Positions 53,753 to 62,588 of a stretch of 64,000 nucleotides of DNA are shown here, one piece after another. Source of the DNA: Rhodoferax sp. (lineage in GTDB: Bacteria > Pseudomonadota > Gammaproteobacteria > Burkholderiales > Burkholderiaceae_C); NCBI RefSeq assembly GCF_018780565.1, contig NZ_JADMJN010000008.1:62001-126000 (forward strand), written 5' to 3'. The position numbers were made by a program, and so were the translations under genes. The notes under the pieces were generated by a model. It worked only from the letters and a program-made list of their open reading frames with translations, searched no databases and was not told where the DNA came from. Position 1 is the first letter of the stretch. The number at the start of each line of letters is the position of its first letter.

Positions 53753-55288
53753 TCATCGAACGGCGGACCGGCCCAAAAGCAGGTCGGCGGCTTTCTCGGC
53801 CACCATGATGGTGGGTACGTTGGTGTTCGCTGAAGTAATCTGTGGCATCACCGAAGCGTCCACTACACGCAAGTTGCGCAGGCCGTGGACCCTGAGTGCG
53901 GAGTCGACAACTGCATCGGTGCCAGAACCCATCCGGCAGGTTCCCACAGGATGCCACACGCAGCCACTGGTCGCCCGAACGGCGGCAACCAGGGCAGCAT
54001 CGGATGTTGCATGAAGTCCCGGGGAGAGCTCCGCGTGTAGCAAGGCTGCCAAAGGCTCGGCAGCTGCGATCTGTCGGGCCATGCGAATGCCTTCGATCTG
54101 CAGCGCGACATCATCCGGATGGGTCAGGTATCCGGGATCGATAACCGGCATGTCCAAAGGATCGGCCGATCGCAGCCGGACCTGCCCTCGGCTACGCGGG
54201 CGGCATGCCTGGGCACAGATGGCCATCGCCGGCGCGTTACCACGAGCCGCCACCGTGAGCGGCAGTTGCGGGAATGTGAAAAACTGCAAGTCTGCACCGA
54301 AGTTGTTGACGGCATCCGTCCGTTTCATGAACAGACCTGCCTCCGCCAGGATGCTGGTCGGCGCTGCGGCCATCGGCTGCTTGAGGGCGAACAAGGTGGG
54401 TGTTTGGGTGTGGTCGCACAAGTTCATGCCTACCGCCGGCAGGTCATGCCGAACCGCGATACCGTGGGACTGCAACGCCGCCGGGTCACCGACGCCAGAC
54501 AGCATGAGCAACTTGGGTGTGTCGATCGCTCCGGCGCTCAAGACAACTTCCTGGTTCGCATGGATACGCCGTAGCTGGGAGCCGTCCCAGATGTCGACGG
54601 CTGCAGCTCGGTCCCCTTCGAAATGGATCCGCAAAGCCCTTGCTCGCTGAATGACGCGCAAGTTAGAACGTTGCATGGCCGGCCGAAGGTAGGCCACCGC
54701 CGTGCTGCAACGCTCGCCATTTCGGATGGAGACATGGTAAAGACCCACACCCTCCATGTGATCGCCGTTGAAGTCATTGTTGGGGCGGTGCCCCGTGGCC
54801 AAGGCTGCTTGAATAAACGCTTGAGAAATGGGGCTGGGCGAAGACTGCGCAGACACCGTCAATGGTCCGTCTACGCCATGCAAGGCCGAGGCGCCCAGAA
54901 AATGGTCCTCCAAACGCATGAAATAAGGCAACACGTCCGACCATCCCCAGCCAGGGTTGCCCAGGTCTCGCCAGTGGTCGAAGTCCTGGGGGTCGCCACG
55001 CATGACGATCATTGCGTTGATGGCGCTGGTGCCGCCTAGAGTCTTACCCCGGGGATAGGGAATGCTGCGCAGACCCAGGCCCGCCTGCAGCGTGGTGGCG
55101 TAACCCCAGTTCTCAGCATCATCCCAGAGCAAGGGCCATTGGTTAGGCTGGCGCACACGTATCGACGGCGCTTCAACACCGGCTTCGATGAGCACGACCT
55201 GTCGGCTCGGGTCTTCAGACAGGCGCGCGGCCAACACGCAACCCGCTGACCCGGCTCCTACGACAACGATGTCTGCTTCTTCATGCAT
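53753..55288 (-). CDS. GMC-family oxidoreductase (choline dehydrogenase-like)
   Basis: This is a 511-residue FAD-dependent enzyme on the minus strand. It has VVVGAGSAGCVLAARLSEDP near the N-terminus (dinucleotide-binding), the GMC signature PYPRGKTLGGTSAINAM at about 78-94, LSAGAIDTPKLLMLSGVGD (second signature) at about 254, and the C-terminal active-site His in CVWHPVGTCRMG with Asn in SANTNVPTIMVAEKAADLLL. It oxidises an alcohol substrate of unknown identity. The ATG at 55288 (AGGGG upstream) is preferred to 55336. It is not obviously part of the sulfur regulon. Confidence 0.87.
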   Translation of the reverse strand: MHEEADIVVVGAGSAGCVLAARLSEDPSRQVVLIEAGVEAPSIRVRQPNQWPLLWDDAENWGYATTLQAGLGLRSIPYPRGKTLGGTSAINAMIVMRGDPQDFDHWRDLGNPGWGWSDVLPYFMRLEDHFLGASALHGVDGPLTVSAQSSPSPISQAFIQAALATGHRPNNDFNGDHMEGVGLYHVSIRNGERCSTAVAYLRPAMQRSNLRVIQRARALRIHFEGDRAAAVDIWDGSQLRRIHANQEVVLSAGAIDTPKLLMLSGVGDPAALQSHGIAVRHDLPAVGMNLCDHTQTPTLFALKQPMAAAPTSILAEAGLFMKRTDAVNNFGADLQFFTFPQLPLTVAARGNAPAMAICAQACRPRSRGQVRLRSADPLDMPVIDPGYLTHPDDVALQIEGIRMARQIAAAEPLAALLHAELSPGLHATSDAALVAAVRATSGCVWHPVGTCRMGSGTDAVVDSALRVHGLRNLRVVDASVMPQITSANTNVPTIMVAEKAADLLLGRSAVR

Positions 55289-55457
55289 GACGGCCCCTTC
55301 TGTCAAGGTGGTTAAGCTGATTTCCTGCCCGCTCAAGGCGAAAGCCCTTGCCTTTGGAAATGGTTACGGTCTTCACACCATCGACACCAGGGCATCAGTG
55401 AATGTCATATTGCAAAGTCATTCAAAAGGCGCGGGAGCTTGAAACTAACACAGTCCA

Positions 55458-55697
55458 TCAGCCACGTCGAGCCGCTTCGATTGCAGCCGTCAGGGCGCGT
55501 GGCGTGATCTGCCACGACAGTCCCCATTGGTCCTTGCACCAGCCACAGGCGCTTTCCTGTCCGCCGTTGCCAACAATCGCACTCCACAACCGGTCTGTTT
55601 CAGCCTGGTCGTCGGTCGCTATCTGGAACGAGAAGGCCTCGTTGTGCTTGAATACCGGCCCCCCGTTCAGGCCGAGGCAAGGGATGCCCATCAGCAT
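55458..55697 (-). pseudogene. VOC/PhnB-like protein remnant
   Basis: This is an 79-codon frame on the minus strand. FMLMGIPCLGLNGGP, SFQIATDDQAETDRLW, CGWCKDQWGLSWQITP are characteristic of the PhnB/3-demethylubiquinone-type VOC family. The N-terminal half is absent, with a stop at 55713-55715 five codons upstream. After ITPRALT the frame goes straight to AAIEAARRG and a stop, which I read as the family C-terminus joined across a missing segment. It is therefore doubly truncated and unlikely to be functional. Confidence 0.7.
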
Positions 55698-55759
55698 GAA
55701 CGCAGCCGCCGGCTACATCGGGTTGTTTATATGTCTTGGTAATTAGAAGCCTACAAAAC

Positions 55760-55806
55760 AGTAGTTCCGGTTTTGACGTCGCACTTCCAGAATTGTGTTC
55801 ATCGCA
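55760..55806 (+). promoter_or_regulatory. Sulfur-operon promoter module, copy 2 (metY)
   Basis: AGTAGTT (55760-55766), 20 bases, CCAGAAT (55787-55793) and TTCATCGCA (55798-55806), starting 78 bases before the metY ATG. Element order and spacing equal those of copy 1 before sbp. TTCCGG at 55765 and CAGAAT at 55788 are 17 bases apart. The AT-rich sequence just upstream could hold an activator site. Confidence 0.7.
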
Positions 55807-55837
55807 CTTTCGCGTTGCCTTCATTCTGGAGTTGCCC

Positions 55838-57133
55838 ATGTCCACCACCTGGAAATTTGAAACCCTGTCCGTCCACGCCGGCTACTCGCCCGACCCCACC
55901 ACCAAGGCGGTGGCGGTGCCGATCTACCAGACCGCTGCCTACGCCTTTGACAGCGCCCAGCACGGCGCCGACCTGTTCGACCTGAAGGTGCCGGGCAACA
56001 TCTACACCCGCATCATGAACCCCACGCAAGACGTGCTCGAGCAGCGCGTGGCGGCGCTGGAAGGCGGCCTTGCCGCGCTGGCGCTGGCCTCCGGCCAGGC
56101 GGCGGTGACCTATGCCATCCAGACCATTGCCGAGGCCGGTGACAACATCATCGCCAGCACCGCGCTGTACGGCGGCACCTACAACCTGTTTGCCCACACG
56201 CTGCCGCAGTTCGGCATCACCACGCGCTTTGCCGACGCCCGCAATCTGGCGAGTTTTGAGGGCCTGTTTGACGATAGAACGAAGGCGGTGTTCATCGAGT
56301 CGCTGAGCAACCCGCAGGGCGCGGTGGCTGACATCGCGGCGATTGCGGCAATAGCCCACCGCCACGGCGTGCCATTGATCGTCGACAACACGGTGGCCAC
56401 GCCCTACCTGTTGCGCCCGTTCGAACACGGGGCCGACATCGTGGTGCATTCACTCACCAAATACCTCGGCGGTCACGGCACCAGCATTGGCGGCGCGATT
56501 GTCGACAGCGGCAAGTTCCCGTGGGCCGAACACAAGGCCAAGTTCAAGCGTCTGAACGAGCCCGACCCCAGCTACCACGGTGTGATCTACACCGAAGCCT
56601 TAGGGCCAGCCGCCTACATTGGCCGCGCGCGCGTGGTGCCACTGCGCAATACCGGTGCTGCCATTTCCCCGTTCAATGCGTTTTTGATTTTGCAGGGCAT
56701 TGAAACCCTGGCGCTGCGCGTGGAGCGCATCAACGACAACACGCTCAAGGTCGCGCAGTTTCTGCAACAGCACGACAAGGTGGCGTGGGTGAACTACGCG
56801 GCCCTGCCCAGCCACCCGGACCACGCGCTTGCTAAAAAGTACTTAGGCGGCAAGGCCTCGGGCCTGTTGACCTTTGGCGTGAAGGCGGCAAAGGGTGAGG
56901 GCCTGGCAGCAGGCGCGCGCTTCCTGGATGCGCTGAACCTGTTTACCCGGCTGGTCAACATTGGCGATGCCAAATCCCTGGCCACGCATCCGGCCTCCAC
57001 CACGCACCGCCAGTTGGCCCCCGACGAACTGGCCAAAGCCGGTGTGAGCGAAGACGCCGTGCGACTGTCGGTGGGCATTGAGCACATTGACGACCTGCTG
57101 GCGGACCTGACGCAGGCACTGGCCGCCGTCTGA
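55838..57133 (+). CDS. metY: O-acetylhomoserine sulfhydrylase
   Basis: This 431-residue PLP enzyme forms homocysteine from O-acetylhomoserine and sulfide. FETLSVHAGYSPDP at the N-terminus, YTRIMNPTQDVLEQRVAALE (about 63-82), ALYGGTYNLF, FIESLSNPQG, IVDNTVATPYLLRP and the Schiff-base Lys208 in HSLTKYLGGHG mark the MetY subgroup of Cys/Met-metabolism enzymes. ATG 55838 has a GGAG site and matches family N-termini; an upstream extension is rejected. It uses sulfide produced from the sulfite or sulfate brought in by the neighbouring operons, and promoter module copy 2 precedes it. Confidence 0.93.
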   Translation: MSTTWKFETLSVHAGYSPDPTTKAVAVPIYQTAAYAFDSAQHGADLFDLKVPGNIYTRIMNPTQDVLEQRVAALEGGLAALALASGQAAVTYAIQTIAEAGDNIIASTALYGGTYNLFAHTLPQFGITTRFADARNLASFEGLFDDRTKAVFIESLSNPQGAVADIAAIAAIAHRHGVPLIVDNTVATPYLLRPFEHGADIVVHSLTKYLGGHGTSIGGAIVDSGKFPWAEHKAKFKRLNEPDPSYHGVIYTEALGPAAYIGRARVVPLRNTGAAISPFNAFLILQGIETLALRVERINDNTLKVAQFLQQHDKVAWVNYAALPSHPDHALAKKYLGGKASGLLTFGVKAAKGEGLAAGARFLDALNLFTRLVNIGDAKSLATHPASTTHRQLAPDELAKAGVSEDAVRLSVGIEHIDDLLADLTQALAAV

Positions 57134-57154
57134 ACTTTTTTCAAGAAATCTGCA

Positions 57155-57235
57155 ATGAAACCAAACTTTCAATCGGCGCTGCTCGGGCTGGCAGCCCTGG
57201 CCGCAACGAGTATGCCGGCTCAGGCGCAGGTTTCT
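57155..57235 (+). pseudogene. Orphan signal-peptide fragment
   Basis: An ATG at 57155, 21 bases after metY, begins MKPNFQSALLGLAALAA and continues to MPAQAQ, a good Sec signal peptide with an AxA-type site. After residue 26 or so the frame turns into AT-rich sequence with no protein character and merges with promoter module copy 3. It looks like the 5' stub of a periplasmic protein gene whose remainder was lost. The open frame continues to 57583 in the track of the hydrolase but out of its frame. Confidence 0.5.
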
Positions 57236-57283
57236 ATATTGCAGATACTAAAGATCAAATTACATATATGCAAATCAATAATA

Positions 57284-57322
57284 AGTAGTTTGAGATCTAA
57301 GCAATGCCGCCCAGAATCCGCT
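57284..57322 (+). promoter_or_regulatory. Sulfur-operon promoter module, copy 3 (hydrolase-sbp-cysTWA)
   Basis: AGTAGTT (57284-57290), 20 bases, CCAGAAT (57311-57317), starting 67 bases before the hydrolase ATG. Spacing is identical to copies 1 and 2, and ATGCC-CCCAGAAT is shared with copy 1; the TTCATCGCA element is not preserved. TTTGAG at 57289 and CAGAAT at 57312 are 17 bases apart. The 45 bases upstream are strongly AT-rich. Confidence 0.65.
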
Positions 57323-57350
57323 CAAACACCAACCTGGAAAACACATCATC

Positions 57351-57938
57351 ATGGCCCGCATCATCATCGTTCCTGGCTGGCGGGACTCCGGTCCCGGCCA
57401 CTGGCAAAGCTTGTGGGCCGACCAGCTGCCGGGCACGCTGCGGGTGCAACAAGACGACTGGATCACACCCTCGCGCAGCGCCTGGCTGGCGTCCGTCACC
57501 CGGACCATCCTGGCGCAGCCGGGTCCGGTGGTCATGGTCGCCCACAGCCTGGGCTGCATCGCCGTCACGCATTTGGAGGCTGAAGCGACGCAGCGCATCC
57601 AGGGCGCGCTGCTGGTAGCCCCGGCTGACCCCGAACGCCGCGCCGTACTGGCCGACTTTGCCCCGGCACCCTACCAGGCACTGCCCTACCGCAGCATCAT
57701 CGTGGCCAGCAGCAACGACCCCTACTGCCCGGTGCGCACCGCAGGCGCCTACGCACGCGCCTGGGGGTCCGAGTTTGTGCGGCTGCAAAAAGCCGGGCAC
57801 ATCAATGTCGAGGCCGGCTTCGGCCCCTGGCCACTGGGCCTGGCATTGCTGCAGTCCCTGACAGGCGAAAGCTACACACCGATCATCCCCGCCCCTTCCA
57901 TCTCCTCCCCTTCCAACGATTTACTGGAATCCGCATGA
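57351..57938 (+). CDS. RBBP9/YdeN-family alpha/beta hydrolase
   Basis: This is a 195-residue single-domain serine hydrolase. It has IIIVPGWRDSGPGHWQSLWA at the N-terminus, the nucleophile Ser66 in VAHSLGC, an Asp in SSNDPYCP at about 124 and a His in KAGHINVEAGFGPWP at about 147, completing the triad. There is no signal peptide. It is the first gene of the sulfate-transport operon, overlapping sbp by four bases, so it is co-expressed under promoter module copy 3. Hydrolysis of a sulfur-containing ester is possible, but its substrate is not known. Confidence 0.8.
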   Translation: MARIIIVPGWRDSGPGHWQSLWADQLPGTLRVQQDDWITPSRSAWLASVTRTILAQPGPVVMVAHSLGCIAVTHLEAEATQRIQGALLVAPADPERRAVLADFAPAPYQALPYRSIIVASSNDPYCPVRTAGAYARAWGSEFVRLQKAGHINVEAGFGPWPLGLALLQSLTGESYTPIIPAPSISSPSNDLLESA

Positions 57939-58936
57939 AATTCAAGCAAATAGCAACCCTTGCCCTGGTCGGCATTGCACTGGCTGCTCCTAATTTTGTA
58001 GCAGCTCAAACTACCCTGCTGAATGCCTCCTACGACGTCGCGCGTGAGTTCTACAAGGACTACAACCTCGCCTTCGTGGCGCACTATAAAAAAGCCACCG
58101 GCAAGGACGTCAAGATCGACCAGGCCCATGGCGGCTCCAGCGCACAGGCGCGTGCGGTGAACGATGGTCTGGACGCCGACGTGGTCACCATGAACACCAC
58201 CACCGACATCGAGTTTCTGGCCAGCAGCGGCATCGTTGCCAAAGACTGGGCCAAGCGCTTCCCCGGCAATGCATCGCCCACCACCTCCACCATGCTGTTC
58301 CTCACGCGCAATGGCAACCCGAAGAACATCAAGGACTGGGATGATCTGGTCAAACCCGGCGTGCAGGTGATTGTGGTCAACCCCAAGACGGGCGGCAACG
58401 GGCGCATGGCCTACCTGGCCGCCTGGGGTTCGGTGCGCAAAAAGGGGGGCACTGACGCGCAGGCGGCTGAGTTCGTGGGAAAGCTCTACAAAAATGTGCC
58501 GGTGCTGGCCAAGGGCGGGCGCGATGCCACCACCATCTTCCTGCAACGCAACATTGGTGATGTTCTGATCACCTTCGAGTCGGAAGTCGTATCGGTGGAT
58601 CGCGAGTTTGGTGCCGGCAAGGTCGATGCGGTGCACCCTTCCAGCAGCATCGTGGCCGAGAACCCGGTGGCCGTGGTGGAGCGAACCGTGGCGAAAAAAG
58701 GGACGGGCGAGTTGGCCAAGGCCTACCTCGACTACCTGTACTCGGATGAAGCGCAGGAGATTGCCGCCAAACATGCCCTGCGCCCGCGCTCGGCCAGCAT
58801 TCTGAAAAAACATGCAGCCACCTTCAAACCCATTCAGCTGTTCACCGTGAATGAATACTTTGGCTCGCTCGCCGAAGCGCAGAAAGCTCACTTCAATGAC
58901 GGCGGTCAGTTCGACAAGCTCTACACGGTCAAGTAA
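57935..58936 (+). CDS. sbp: Sulfate/thiosulfate ABC transporter substrate-binding protein
   Basis: This 333-residue periplasmic protein has a signal peptide ending near FVAAQT (residue 26). [54 protein letters not shown] and the C-terminal YLYSDEAQEIAAKHALRPR are typical of Sbp/CysP. It is directly followed by cysT, cysW and cysA and is the standard binding protein of that importer. It resembles the sbp at 46465. Part of its signal peptide is encoded by a copy of the dispersed repeat (57984-58003). Confidence 0.93.
   Translation: MKFKQIATLALVGIALAAPNFVAAQTTLLNASYDVAREFYKDYNLAFVAHYKKATGKDVKIDQAHGGSSAQARAVNDGLDADVVTMNTTTDIEFLASSGIVAKDWAKRFPGNASPTTSTMLFLTRNGNPKNIKDWDDLVKPGVQVIVVNPKTGGNGRMAYLAAWGSVRKKGGTDAQAAEFVGKLYKNVPVLAKGGRDATTIFLQRNIGDVLITFESEVVSVDREFGAGKVDAVHPSSSIVAENPVAVVERTVAKKGTGELAKAYLDYLYSDEAQEIAAKHALRPRSASILKKHAATFKPIQLFTVNEYFGSLAEAQKAHFNDGGQFDKLYTVK
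57984..58003 (-). repeat. Dispersed short repeat core, copy C
   Basis: Read on the minus strand this matches copy A at 15 of 20 positions (TGCTACaAAATTAggAGC against TGCTACtAAATTAatAGC). It lies within the codons of the sbp signal peptide, a region that tolerates sequence change. With only the core present, chance similarity is possible. Confidence 0.4.
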
Positions 58937-59821
58937 ATGACAGCCTCCCTTGTTTCAACGCCGCAGCTGGCGGCAGGCGCCTCTGTGCGCAAACGACCCA
59001 CGCGCCGCGTGCTGCCCGGCTTCAATCTGACACTGGGCTACACGATGCTGTACCTGAGCCTGATTGTGTTGATCCCGCTCTCGGCACTGGTGTTCAAGAC
59101 CTTCACCCTGACCTGGGAGCAATTCTGGGCGGCGGTGGCCAGTCCGCGCGTCGTGGCCTCCTACCAGCTGACCTTTGGCGCCTCGCTGATCGCCGCTTTG
59201 GTCAACGTGGTGTTTGGCCTGCTGGTGGCCTGGGTGCTGGTGCGCTACACCTTTCCCGGCAAGAAAATCATCGATGCACTGGTGGACCTGCCCTTTGCGC
59301 TGCCCACGGCGGTGGCAGGCATTGCACTTACCGCCCTGCTGGCCGACAACGGCTGGGTGGGCCAGGTGCTCGCACCGTATGGCATCCAGCTCGCGTTCAA
59401 CCGCAATGGCGTGGTGATTGCCCTGATTTTCATTGGCCTGCCTTTTGTGGTGCGCACCGTGCAGCCGGTGCTCGAAGACACCGAGAAAGAACTCGAAGAA
59501 GCCGCGACCTGCCTGGGTGCCACACGCTGGCAGACCTTTCGCTTCGTGATTTTCCCCGCCATTGCGCCAGCGTTGCTAACCGGCTTTGCCATGGCCTTTG
59601 CACGCGCCATCGGTGAATATGGCTCGGTGATCTTCATCGCAGGCAACATGCCCATGGTGTCGGAGATCACGCCATTGATCATCATTGGCAAGCTGGAGCA
59701 GTACGACTATGCCGGGGCCACGGCCGTCGCCGTGGTGATGCTGGGCTTCTCTTTCGTTCTTTTGCTGATCATCAACGCGTTGCAGGCCTGGCAGCGCCGC
59801 CGCTCGGGAGCCGCGACATGA
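58937..59821 (+). CDS. cysT: Sulfate/thiosulfate ABC transporter permease CysT
   Basis: This 294-residue inner-membrane subunit has about six helices and a basic 30-residue N-terminus. [25 protein letters not shown] at about 113 and the EAA loop [48 protein letters not shown] (about 184-231, quoted in parts) identify CysT/CysU. It begins one base after the sbp stop and overlaps cysW as ATGA. With CysW it forms the heterodimeric channel. Confidence 0.93.
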   Translation: MTASLVSTPQLAAGASVRKRPTRRVLPGFNLTLGYTMLYLSLIVLIPLSALVFKTFTLTWEQFWAAVASPRVVASYQLTFGASLIAALVNVVFGLLVAWVLVRYTFPGKKIIDALVDLPFALPTAVAGIALTALLADNGWVGQVLAPYGIQLAFNRNGVVIALIFIGLPFVVRTVQPVLEDTEKELEEAATCLGATRWQTFRFVIFPAIAPALLTGFAMAFARAIGEYGSVIFIAGNMPMVSEITPLIIIGKLEQYDYAGATAVAVVMLGFSFVLLLIINALQAWQRRRSGAAT

Positions 59822-60726
59822 GTACCCCCCAGAACCCGGTGAAGCCGGTTCCACGGCGTTCCGTGCGAAACAACACGACAGGCGAGCCGGCCTGGGTGAA
59901 GTGGACACTGATCACGATCGCGCTGGGCTTTATCTTCCTGTTTCTGCTGCTGCCGCTGGCCGCCGTCTTCACCGAGGCCTTGCGCAAAGGCGCAGGCGCC
60001 TACCTGGAGGCGCTGAAAGAACCCGATGCCTGGAGCGCCATTCGCCTCACACTCATCACGGCCGCCATTGCCGTGCCGCTGAACCTGGTGTTTGGTGTCG
60101 CGGCCGCCTGGGCCATCGCCAAGTACGAGTTCCGCGGCAAGGCTTTCCTGACCACGCTGGTGGACTTGCCGTTCTCGGTGTCACCGGTGGTGGCGGGCCT
60201 GATCTATGTGCTGCTGTTTGGCGCCCACGGCTGGTTTGGCCCGTGGCTGCAGGCGCACGACATCAAGATCATCTTTGCCGTGCCAGGCATCGTGCTGGCC
60301 ACCATCTTCGTGACCTTTCCGTTTATTGCGCGTGAACTGATCCCGCTGATGCAGGCCCAAGGCACCGAAGAAGAACAAGCCGCGATGGTGCTGGGTGCCA
60401 CGGGCTGGCAAACCTTCTGGCATGTGACGCTGCCCAACATCAAATGGGGCCTGGTCTATGGCGTGATTCTCTGCAATGCGCGCGCCATGGGCGAGTTTGG
60501 CGCGGTCTCGGTGGTGTCGGGCCACATCCGGGGCCAGACCAACACCATGCCCTTGCATGTGGAGATTTTGTACAACGAATACCAGTCCGTGGCAGCCTTT
60601 GCCGTGGCCTCGCTGCTGGCACTGCTGGCAGTGGTGACGCTGCTGATCAAGTCGGTCGTCGAATGGCAGTTCGAGCGCGAGCAAAAAGCCGCTGCCCAGT
60701 TGCCACCCGAGCGCCCCCTGGCCTGA
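59818..60726 (+). CDS. cysW: Sulfate/thiosulfate ABC transporter permease CysW
   Basis: This 302-residue permease has about six helices, with [21 protein letters not shown] at about 28, [22 protein letters not shown] near 114 and the EAA loop [23 protein letters not shown] at about 191. [22 protein letters not shown] is the CysW signature region. The start ATG overlaps the cysT stop. It ends with a charged tail of about 25 residues. It functions with CysT and CysA. Confidence 0.94.
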   Translation: MSTPQNPVKPVPRRSVRNNTTGEPAWVKWTLITIALGFIFLFLLLPLAAVFTEALRKGAGAYLEALKEPDAWSAIRLTLITAAIAVPLNLVFGVAAAWAIAKYEFRGKAFLTTLVDLPFSVSPVVAGLIYVLLFGAHGWFGPWLQAHDIKIIFAVPGIVLATIFVTFPFIARELIPLMQAQGTEEEQAAMVLGATGWQTFWHVTLPNIKWGLVYGVILCNARAMGEFGAVSVVSGHIRGQTNTMPLHVEILYNEYQSVAAFAVASLLALLAVVTLLIKSVVEWQFEREQKAAAQLPPERPLA

Positions 60727-60754
60727 AGAAAACCCCGCGAACCGAAGAAATACC

Positions 60755-61864
60755 ATGAGCATAGAAATCCGCAATGTCAGCAAAGACTTTGGCACCTTCC
60801 ACGCGCTGCGTGACGTGTCACTGGACATCAACTCCGGCGAGCTGGTGGCGCTGCTGGGGCCCTCGGGCTGTGGCAAGACCACGCTGCTGCGCATCATCGC
60901 GGGGCTGGAAACCGCCGATCAAGGCAGCATCCTTTTCAGCGGCGAGGACACCACCGAGGTGCATGTGCGCGAACGCAACGTGGGTTTTGTATTCCAGCAC
61001 TACGCACTGTTTCGCCACATGAGCGTGTTCGACAACGTGGCTTTCGGCCTGCGCATGAAACCGCGCACATCCCGGCCCTCCGAGTCCGTCATCAAGCAAA
61101 AAGTGCACGAACTGCTGGGCCTGGTGCAGCTGGACTGGCTGGCCGATCGTTACCCGGCACAGCTCTCGGGCGGCCAGCGCCAGCGCATTGCCCTGGCGCG
61201 CGCACTGGCGGTGGAGCCCAAGGTGCTGCTGCTGGACGAGCCCTTTGGCGCGCTCGATGCCAAGGTGCGCAAGGAGCTGCGCCGCTGGTTGCGCCGCCTG
61301 CATGACGATCTGCATGTCACCAGCATCTTTGTGACGCACGACCAGGAAGAAGCGCTGGAAGTGGCCGACCGCGTGGTGTTGATGAACGCCGGTCAGGTGG
61401 AGCAGATTGGCTCGCCGCAAGAGGTGTGGGACCACCCGGCAAGCCCCTTCGTGTACGGCTTTCTGGGCGATGTGAACCTGTTCCATGGCCGGGCCCACGA
61501 AGGCGAAATGCTGATCGGCCACGACCAGAACACCCTGCGCCTGGTTACACCCGAGCACCAAGATGCGCAAGATGCCAAAGCCTTTGCCTATGTACGCCCG
61601 CACGACCTGGAGGTGCAGCGCTACACCCCCGGCGCCAGCGCGCCCGGAGCCGAAAGACCCCGGGGCATTGTTGCCAGACTGGTACGCGCCATTGTGGTGG
61701 GGCCGATTGCGCGACTGGAATTGCTGCCCGTTGACGTTCTGGCACCCGGCGACCAGGACATCATCGAGGCGCACATTCCGGCGCAGCAGTTCCATGCACT
61801 GGGCTTGCGCCCTGAAGAAGTCGTTATATTGACGCCGGTCAAAGCGCGCGTGTTTGTGGCGTAG
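60755..61864 (+). CDS. cysA: Sulfate/thiosulfate ABC transporter ATP-binding protein
   Basis: This 369-residue ATPase has Walker A GPSGCGKT (residues 35-42), the Q-loop in [11 protein letters not shown], signature LSGGQRQR, Walker [17 protein letters not shown] and switch [17 protein letters not shown]-terminal TOBE-type regulatory region follows after about residue 235, with [11 protein letters not shown] at the junction, as usual for CysA. It closes the sulfate import operon. The common cysB/cbl regulator gene does not follow; a hemerythrin gene does. Confidence 0.94.
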   Translation: MSIEIRNVSKDFGTFHALRDVSLDINSGELVALLGPSGCGKTTLLRIIAGLETADQGSILFSGEDTTEVHVRERNVGFVFQHYALFRHMSVFDNVAFGLRMKPRTSRPSESVIKQKVHELLGLVQLDWLADRYPAQLSGGQRQRIALARALAVEPKVLLLDEPFGALDAKVRKELRRWLRRLHDDLHVTSIFVTHDQEEALEVADRVVLMNAGQVEQIGSPQEVWDHPASPFVYGFLGDVNLFHGRAHEGEMLIGHDQNTLRLVTPEHQDAQDAKAFAYVRPHDLEVQRYTPGASAPGAERPRGIVARLVRAIVVGPIARLELLPVDVLAPGDQDIIEAHIPAQQFHALGLRPEEVVILTPVKARVFVA

Positions 61865-61901
61865 CACACTGGACTGACCGCACCACTCAGCAGGAGGCCT
61901 C

Positions 61902-62429
61902 ATGGGTACGACAAGCGACGCGCCAATCACCAACTTCTCCCAATGCCATGTTGGCATCCTGTCGCATCTGAAAGCCTTTGGCGGCCTGCCGGCCTTGCTG
62001 GCGCCCGCCGAGCAGGCGCGTCAGGTGGCCCAGGAGACGCTGAAGTTCTTCCGCGATGCGGTCTATGAGCATCACGCGGAAGAAGAACGCGAGCTGTTTC
62101 CGGCCGTGCTGGCCAGTGCGACCGAAGGGATCGAAATGGACCAAGTCAAGTTCATGGTGGAACGTCTGACCCGCGAACACCGGCAGGTGGAGGCCACCTG
62201 GACCCGGCTGGAGCCGCATCTGAAAAAAATCGCCAAAGGGCAGTCTGCCGATCTGGATACTGCTGCCGTGGCATCACTTGTGCGCGATTACAGCGCACAC
62301 GCCGCCTTTGAAGAGGCCGAGTTCCTGCCGCTGTGCCAGACCATTCTCAGCCGCAACAGCAACCACATGGCCGCGCTGGGCCTGTCGCTTCACATGCGCC
62401 ACGTGCCGCCGGTGGTCGCGCACATCTGA
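61902..62429 (+). CDS. Hemerythrin HHE-domain protein
   Basis: This is a 175-residue four-helix protein. Candidate di-iron ligands are His16 (CHVGILSHL), the HHAEEERELFP motif at about residues 56-66, the REH histidine at about 92 and SAHAAFEEAEFLPL at about 132-145. Hemerythrin-like proteins bind O2 or act in oxidative or nitrosative stress and iron-sulfur repair. A strong AGGAGG site precedes the ATG. It lies 37 bases after cysA and may be part of that transcript. Confidence 0.82.
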   Translation: MGTTSDAPITNFSQCHVGILSHLKAFGGLPALLAPAEQARQVAQETLKFFRDAVYEHHAEEERELFPAVLASATEGIEMDQVKFMVERLTREHRQVEATWTRLEPHLKKIAKGQSADLDTAAVASLVRDYSAHAAFEEAEFLPLCQTILSRNSNHMAALGLSLHMRHVPPVVAHI

Positions 62430-62442
62430 GGCAGCGGGCACC

Positions 62443-62568
62443 ATGCCAAAGCCCTTCTCGATGATTCGGGAGTTCCACCTGGCCGGCTTGGTGTTGCATC
62501 CACAGGTCTTGCTGTTTGCCCTGTCTGGCTCGTTGATGGTGAGCCGCATCCGCTTTCCCAAACTCTGA
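62443..62568 (+). CDS. Small ORF of unknown function (41 codons)
   Basis: ATG 62443, 14 bases after the hemerythrin gene, opens a 41-residue frame reading MPKPFSMIREFHLAG through VLLFALSGSLMVSRIRFPKL. The composition looks protein-like (hydrophobic with regular charges), and it fits neatly between the hemerythrin stop and the convergent synthetase gene. I do not recognise the family. It may be a small protein or the C-terminal remnant of a larger one. Confidence 0.35.
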   Translation: MPKPFSMIREFHLAGLVLHPQVLLFALSGSLMVSRIRFPKL

Positions 62569-62588
62569 ACCGATTCACTAGCAGTCGT

